Shown in pieces: positions 61,839 to 64,000 of a stretch of 64,000 nucleotides of DNA. A model generated the notes under the pieces. That model was not told the origin of the DNA. It was given only the letters and a program-made list of their open reading frames with translations, and did not search any database. Origin of the DNA: Nitrospirota bacterium (GTDB lineage: Bacteria > Nitrospirota > Thermodesulfovibrionia > Thermodesulfovibrionales > UBA6898); the NCBI GenBank assembly GCA_016215155.1, contig JACRLQ010000052.1, positions 1-64,000 of the forward strand, in the 5' to 3' direction. Position 1 is the stretch's first letter. Every line of letters begins with the position of its first letter. The position numbers were made by a program, and so were the translations under genes.

Positions 61839-63521
61839 ATGAGGACTCTCGCCGCCGTGATAAAGCTTTATCATGAAAAAATTTGCGTCAAGGCGTTCGC
61901 CAGGATTGTTCTGTTCATCATAATTATGGCGTCTTCTTTTACTGCCGTGTTTATTATGCTCCAGTCCGAGGCGCTGACTGACAACCTCGTAAAAAGAGGG
62001 GGAGCGCTTGCGGAGCTTCTCGCTTACAACACGAGGCTCTGCGTCTTCGCTGAAAGCAGGGACATGTGCTCGGAGTCGGCAAAGGGCCTCGTGCGGCAGG
62101 CGGACATTCGTTCAGTGCTGATCTTTACCTCGGAGGGAAGACTTCTGGCGAAACTCGGGAAACCGGGCCGGGAAATCCCGGGAAGCGACGAAGGACAGGA
62201 CAAAAAAAGGTTGGAAGACGTAAAAAAAAATGTTGCGGACGGGAGGTCCCACTTTTATTTCGAGGATTCCGGAGCCGCATTGAATTTTTGGGCGCCGGTA
62301 ACATCGGTCTCGTATTCTCCCGCCGGGGACGCCCTCTTTTTCGAGGACAAGGTATTGCCGGGAAAAGAACATATCATAGGCTATGTCGGGATCATAATCG
62401 ATAAGGAGGGACTGGATAAACAGCTCAAGGTCCTTTTATACAGAGGTTTTCTCATGGGGCTCACCTTCCTGCTGCTAGGCGTTGCGGCCACATATTTCGC
62501 CGTGAAGGAGATTACGAGCCCTATAGAGAAATTAAGCTCGGCCTCGGTAGAAATCAGCAGCGGGAATTTGGATGTGAAGGTGGAGGTAACTTCCGGTGAT
62601 GAGATAGGCCGGCTGGCTCAGGCCTTTAATCAAATGGCCATGGACTTAAAAGAGAGCGAAAGAAAATACAAAGAGTTGAACGAGGGACTCGATCTTAAGG
62701 TCAGGGAAAGGACGAAGGAGCTTGTGAGAGCAAAACTTGAGGCGGAGGCCGGCAGCCGCGCCAAGACCGAGTTTATCGCAAACATGAGCCATGAGCTGAG
62801 GACCCCGATGAACGCGGTTATCGGTTTTTCCGAAATCCTGGAGGATGGGCTGGCCGGGCAGCTGAATGCTGCTCAGAAGGAGTATGTAAACGATATCCTC
62901 GTCAGCGGCAGGAGACTGCTGGAACTCATTACGAATGTCCTGGACTATGCTGAGTCTGAAGCCGGACTGACCGGCCCGGAATGGTCCAAATTTTTTTTGA
63001 GGGACATCCTGAATACGGCCGTCGGTATGATTGCCGACGAGGCAAAAGTCCGCGGGATAAATCTGGAGATGAAGATAGACCAGGATGCGGACATCGAGAT
63101 CGAAGCGGACGAGGGGAAACTCAAACAGATAATATTTAATCTCCTGGGCAATGCGGTGAAGTTTACGCCTGAGGGGGGCTCAGTGGGCGTTACTGCGCGG
63201 AAGGTTGCAGGGGCGGATGTAGGGGCGATCCGGCGGGTCGCCCAGGAAGGAGGGCGAGGCATCGCCTCGCCCCTACAGGACAGAAATTTCATCGAAATTT
63301 CTGTTTCCGACAACGGCATTGGCATTAAGGAGGAAGATCTTCCAAGGCTGTTTACCGAGTTTGCGCAGCTTGAGTCTCCGCTTACAAAAAAATACAGAGG
63401 CGCCGGGCTTGGCCTTGCCTTGACGAAAAGCCTTGTCAAGCTTCACGGCGGGAATATCCGCGTTGAAAGTGAAGCCGGGAAAGGCAGCAGGTTTACTTTT
63501 GTGATACCGGTAAGACAGTAA
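61839..63521 (+). CDS. Membrane histidine kinase with HAMP domain and a repeat insertion
   Basis: A 560-residue protein: two membrane helices (about residues 20-41 and 200-222) bracketing a CHASE8-like periplasmic domain ('[18 protein letters not shown]'), HAMP (about 223-275), HisKA with His318 in '[23 protein letters not shown]', and HATPase ending about 555. Residues about 461-480 ('[18 protein letters not shown]') are encoded by a 60-bp palindromic repeat inserted in frame between two HATPase strands. The catalytic boxes on either side are intact, so the enzyme is likely active. It is the second kinase of the cluster. Confidence 0.93.
   Translation: MRTLAAVIKLYHEKICVKAFARIVLFIIIMASSFTAVFIMLQSEALTDNLVKRGGALAELLAYNTRLCVFAESRDMCSESAKGLVRQADIRSVLIFTSEGRLLAKLGKPGREIPGSDEGQDKKRLEDVKKNVADGRSHFYFEDSGAALNFWAPVTSVSYSPAGDALFFEDKVLPGKEHIIGYVGIIIDKEGLDKQLKVLLYRGFLMGLTFLLLGVAATYFAVKEITSPIEKLSSASVEISSGNLDVKVEVTSGDEIGRLAQAFNQMAMDLKESERKYKELNEGLDLKVRERTKELVRAKLEAEAGSRAKTEFIANMSHELRTPMNAVIGFSEILEDGLAGQLNAAQKEYVNDILVSGRRLLELITNVLDYAESEAGLTGPEWSKFFLRDILNTAVGMIADEAKVRGINLEMKIDQDADIEIEADEGKLKQIIFNLLGNAVKFTPEGGSVGVTARKVAGADVGAIRRVAQEGGRGIASPLQDRNFIEISVSDNGIGIKEEDLPRLFTEFAQLESPLTKKYRGAGLGLALTKSLVKLHGGNIRVESEAGKGSRFTFVIPVRQ
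63218..63277. repeat. 60-bp palindromic element inserted in frame in the kinase gene
   Basis: TGTAGGGGCGA (63218-63228) and TCGCCCCTACA (63267-63277) are perfect 11-bp terminal inverted repeats. Inside lie two hairpins, GGGCGA/TCGCCC (63223-63243) and GGGCGAGGC/GCCTCGCCC (63252-63272). Length 60 bp, exactly 20 codons, keeps the reading frame. Confidence 0.8.
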
Positions 63522-63839
63522 ACAGCCACCTGATCACGCTAAGGCCGCGGTCCGGAGCATAAACCTCTCCCAATTGAGCGGACCACCTCTATCTCTTCTT
63601 TCAGGCCTCTCACCCTCGATCTAAGGAATCCTGTATCACCTCATCCTGTTTCCCGCATGTGACATAACCCATCGGTTCAATTGAAAAAAATACTATTATT
63701 TTTGATGTCATTATGCTAAACTCCTTCTGTATTCCATATACAGGCGGATGTCTGGATCCTATGGAGGTATGAGGCGATTGGCAGGGCATAAGCGGGACAG
63801 GAATCAACCAATAAAATAAACACGATGGAGGACAGGGAG
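63522..63839 (+). other. Intergenic region before the final gene
   Basis: About 318 bases with no convincing gene. GGTCCG and CGGACC near 63550-63586 form a weak inverted repeat. The middle is AT-rich (63680-63720) and may hold a promoter. The stretch near 63750-63810 is purine-rich and structured-looking, but I cannot assign a riboswitch class. Confidence 0.35.
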
Positions 63840-64000
63840 ATGAAGGGATTTTGGGGGAGTTTGTTTTTTGGCGGGTTTGAAGACACGCAGCTTAAAACCG
63901 CAATGCTTGCGGGCGTCCTGTTTTTGTTTGCGGCTTCGACCGCCTGGGCAGGCGTCATAGACCTTCCCCGCACGGGCCAGACCTTCAGCTATGAAGACGG
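63840..64000 (+). CDS. Exported DUF1566-type protein, N-terminal fragment (cut by window edge)
   Basis: The frame starts at ATG 63840 (GGAGG at 63827-63831) and runs to the right edge, about 53 codons. It has a signal peptide ('TAMLAGVLFLFAASTAWA'), and the mature start 'GVIDLPRTGQTFSYEDG' matches the opening of secreted DUF1566/Lcl-like proteins. An in-frame ATG at 63825 lacks a ribosome-binding site. The call rests on this short opening only. Confidence 0.68.
   Translation, partial: MKGFWGSLFFGGFEDTQLKTAMLAGVLFLFAASTAWAGVIDLPRTGQTFSYED

Noticed and set aside
61839-63521. Kinase treated as a pseudogene because of the repeat insertion
   Set aside because: The element is 60 bp, frame-preserving, and all catalytic boxes remain; nothing indicates loss of function.
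63740-63815. Possible cyclic dinucleotide (GEMM-type) riboswitch before the DUF1566 gene
   Set aside because: Purine-rich and plausible in context, but the conserved core and tetraloop receptor segments are not present.

Overview
The window is an ordinary bacterial chromosome segment of moderate GC content (about half by eye), densely coding on both strands, with no rRNA, tRNA, CRISPR array, insertion sequence or prophage that I can support. Paired six-haem cytochromes c with triheme-like repeats, an FmdE/molybdopterin gene set, an arsenic operon, DUF1566 proteins and several families of short dispersed palindromic repeats together suggest an anaerobic, Gram-negative, metal-cycling bacterium of the Nitrospirota or Desulfobacterota type. 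That assignment is inference. RND efflux and TonB-receptor genes confirm an outer membrane.

Layout. 1-2123: NfeD, slipin and a TVP38-type membrane protein. 2144-4856 (minus): fabH, plsX, rpmF and a YceD/DUF177 gene, driven by a near-consensus promoter whose -10 lies between the arms of a perfect 14-bp dyad. 4984-15958: mutS, gcvH, lpdA, a gene of unknown function, eno, a ftsB-like gene, a GH57 glycosidase and an RlmI-type methyltransferase. 16029-18933: a secreted nuclease, then a minus-strand group of fmdE, a ModE-like regulator and a molybdopterin-binding protein. 19318-38100: six co-directional genes for exported proteins, including a 2687-residue giant whose C-terminal third resembles TcA toxin subunits by eye, a multidomain glycosidase-like protein, a DUF1566 protein and a PpiC foldase. 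38103-42492 (minus): an RND pump and its adaptor. 42596-47133 (minus): YfiR, a HisKA_2 kinase and a frameshifted TonB-dependent receptor. 47285-52635 (minus): a nine-gene arsenic/metal operon with a 53-residue Cys-rich gene. 52885-59324: rluB-like, aspS, two hexahaem cytochromes, an RNase H-fold nuclease and xerD. 59620-63521: a receiver protein and two hybrid-free histidine kinases. The right edge cuts a secreted DUF1566-type gene.

The main candidate for something undescribed is the exported-protein locus at 19318-38100. It has no identifiable secretion machinery of its own apart from the peptidyl-prolyl isomerase, and its giant protein may be a Sec-exported relative of TcA. A second theme is repeat invasion of genes. 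Short dispersed palindromes sit in-frame inside the molybdopterin gene (three sites) and inside at least one histidine kinase. A third theme is single-base slips in homopolymer runs (a TVP38 gene and the TonB receptor), which could be assembly errors or real decay.
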